Shown: in pieces, positions 63,271-64,000 of the stretch
Numbering within the stretch: position 1 is the stretch's first letter
How the letters are laid out: each line of letters begins with the position of its first letter
Origin: Confluentibacter citreus
GTDB taxonomy: Bacteria; Bacteroidota; Bacteroidia; Flavobacteriales; Flavobacteriaceae
NCBI RefSeq assembly: GCF_002807055.1
Contig: NZ_NIXN01000002.1
Location: 360,200 to 424,199, forward strand
Direction: 5' to 3'
DNA: 64,000 nucleotides
The notes under the pieces: model-generated
Databases searched by the model: none
What the model was told of the DNA's origin: nothing
Seen by the model: the letters and a program-made list of their open reading frames with translations, nothing else
Program-made: the position numbers and the translations under genes

Positions 63271-63277
63271 AATAATT

Positions 63278-63778
63278 ATGAAAAACACGATTCTAATTAT
63301 AATTCTGACTTTCACAATTGGAATGAAAGCCCAAGATTTGACCAAATCTGATTTTAAAAAAACGGAATGGTTCGCGGATAATGAAAATCGGAATTTTTAT
63401 GAATCGGATAAAATCACTCTAACTCGGATCCTGAAATTTAATAATGAGAATGAAAAATTAAATAAAACTTATATCAAACTTCAACAAAATCAAAACGGAA
63501 ATATTACGGAATTGAATTTTAAAAATAGTGGAGAATTATTTGTTGAGGACTTAAATGTAGAAAATTGGTCAAATTCAAAACTTATTGGAAAATGGAAATG
63601 GAAATTTGATTCAAGAAACCAAGTTCTCAATCTATATTTTAAACGAAAATTATATTCTGCTTTCCGAATTGAATCAAAAAAGAAAGACAGTATTATTTGG
63701 AAATTTGAACATAATAATAAAGCGACTGAATCAAAACTTAATTTATTAGTTTTAAATTTAATCCGACTAAAAAAATAA
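63278..63778 (+). CDS. Cassette 3: exported protein of unknown function
   Basis: 166 residues from ATG 63278; the longer frame from 63149 runs through the repeat and is rejected. Signal peptide MKNTILIIILTFTIGMKAQ. The mature part is rich in Lys, Asn and aromatic residues, with alternating pattern suggesting a small beta-barrel (LIGKWKWKFDSRNQVLNLYFKRK, AFRIESKKKDSIIWKFE), possibly lipocalin-like. I do not recognise a family. The start is 11 bases from the cassette border and the stop is 7 bases before element 3. Confidence 0.75.
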   Translation: MKNTILIIILTFTIGMKAQDLTKSDFKKTEWFADNENRNFYESDKITLTRILKFNNENEKLNKTYIKLQQNQNGNITELNFKNSGELFVEDLNVENWSNSKLIGKWKWKFDSRNQVLNLYFKRKLYSAFRIESKKKDSIIWKFEHNNKATESKLNLLVLNLIRLKK

Positions 63779-63785
63779 CTATTGC

Positions 63786-63914
63786 CAACACCGTGTATAA
63801 AAAATTGCTAGTTTTAGCTGGCACAAAGTTTGTTGCACGTTTGCCGGCTTCCGATTTTCCTTCGGAAAATCCTCGCCCTCAAACACGCAACTTTCCATAC
63901 ACGAACACGTTAGC
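63786..63914 (+). repeat. attC-like recombination element 3 (129 bp)
   Basis: Third copy, again exactly 129 bp. The left edge TATTGCCAAC is the reverse complement of GTTGGCAATA, the start of cassette 3 at 63265. The right edge GTTAGCCACAAG differs from the first two (GTTGGC), as expected because these bases belong to the next cassette. Junction GTT at 63909-63911. Confidence 0.85.
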
Positions 63915-63926
63915 CACAAGTTGAAA

Positions 63927-64000
63927 ATGAGCAGAATAACCAACAAACCACATCTAATTTTTTGGCTTTCGATTCCTTTAATTGTGCTAAGCGGATTTGT
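63927..64000 (+). CDS. Cassette 4: start of a probable membrane protein (runs off window)
   Basis: ATG 63927, 18 bases after the cassette junction. The readable part, MSRITNKPHLIFWLSIPLIV and LSGF, has a basic N terminus and a hydrophobic stretch, so a membrane or secreted protein is likely. Nothing more can be said. Confidence 0.6.
   Translation, partial: MSRITNKPHLIFWLSIPLIVLSGF

Noticed and set aside
62576..63272. Minus-strand ORFs of 135 and 70 codons (62576-62983, 63060-63272)
   Set aside because: They run through the attC-like repeat and share the same repeat-encoded peptide (FSEGKSEASK-type or close), so they are read-through of the palindrome and antisense to real cassette genes.
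63149..63277. Extended N terminus of the cassette 3 gene
   Set aside because: The 43 extra residues are translated repeat sequence; the signal peptide starts at ATG 63278.
62684..63914. CRISPR array or MITE as an explanation for the 129-bp repeats
   Set aside because: The repeats are 329-515 bp apart with a whole gene in each interval, unlike CRISPR spacing. There is no target-site duplication: the left flank of each copy matches (as complement) the right flank of the previous copy, which a MITE would not produce.
1..64000. tRNA, rRNA, insertion sequences or prophage
   Set aside because: I looked for cloverleaf CCA-proximal patterns, rRNA conserved words, transposase motifs and phage structural genes and saw none. 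Short ncRNAs cannot be excluded by eye.

Overview
The window comes from a low-GC member of the Bacteroidota, most likely a marine Flavobacteriaceae. The evidence is the recurrent TAnnTTTG promoter boxes, weak Shine-Dalgarno leaders, a fused CcoN-CcoO oxidase, type B L31, flavobacterial protein families (GlmU-like, DUF4199, YdeI-like) and dispersed hairpin repeats typical of that family. I saw no rRNA, tRNA, CRISPR array, transposase or prophage.

Layout. 1-9.7 kb: partial mtaB, a peptide-binding lipoprotein, a GlmU-like protein, ribosomal protein L31, a membrane protein, a glycosyltransferase, a phosphosugar mutase and an MsbA-like exporter. 10-12.6 kb: an ECF sigma factor unit and a BNR-repeat lipoprotein. 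12.7-20.5 kb: an rRNA methyltransferase, purL and ppdK. 20.7-28.9 kb: a fatty-acid degradation block (acyl-CoA synthetase, MarR regulator, FadB-like, thiolase, acyl-CoA dehydrogenase). 29-35.2 kb: two secreted peptidases, a YdeI-like protein and an AAA ATPase/VWA pair.

35.3-50.5 kb and 55.7-58.2 kb form a low-oxygen/redox block. It holds a histidine kinase, a receiver-Crp fusion, a Crp/FNR regulator, universal stress proteins, the cbb3 oxidase operon with its assembly genes (ccoI, ccoS, ccoG, ccoH) and hemN. Four promoters here carry an ATGA-N6-TCAT site whose centre is exactly 33 bp upstream of the centre of the -7 box (one of these boxes is 7/8). A fifth promoter has a degenerate site at the same spacing. 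This reads as a coherent Crp/FNR regulon. Between the two parts lies a TetR-ABC-HlyD-TolC secretion operon (50.6-55.7 kb). A SodC lipoprotein and an ECF sigma/anti-sigma pair follow hemN.

60.7 kb to the right edge is the most striking region: an integron-like system. A tyrosine recombinase is followed within 40 bp by an attI-like GTT junction and then by single-gene cassettes. Each cassette ends in a 129-bp palindromic attC-like element (three copies, about 97% identical). The 5' end of every complete cassette (GTTGTGGTTA, GTTGGCGTG, GTTGGCAATA) is the reverse complement of the left edge of its own 3' repeat. This is the signature of cassettes inserted as circles by attI x attC recombination. 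The recombinase looks XerC/D-like and lacks room for the IntI-specific insertion, and it is transcribed in the same direction as the cassettes, so this is not a standard integron. Cargo so far: a MORN-repeat lipoprotein, a SUKH-like small protein, a secreted protein of unknown function, and the start of a membrane protein.
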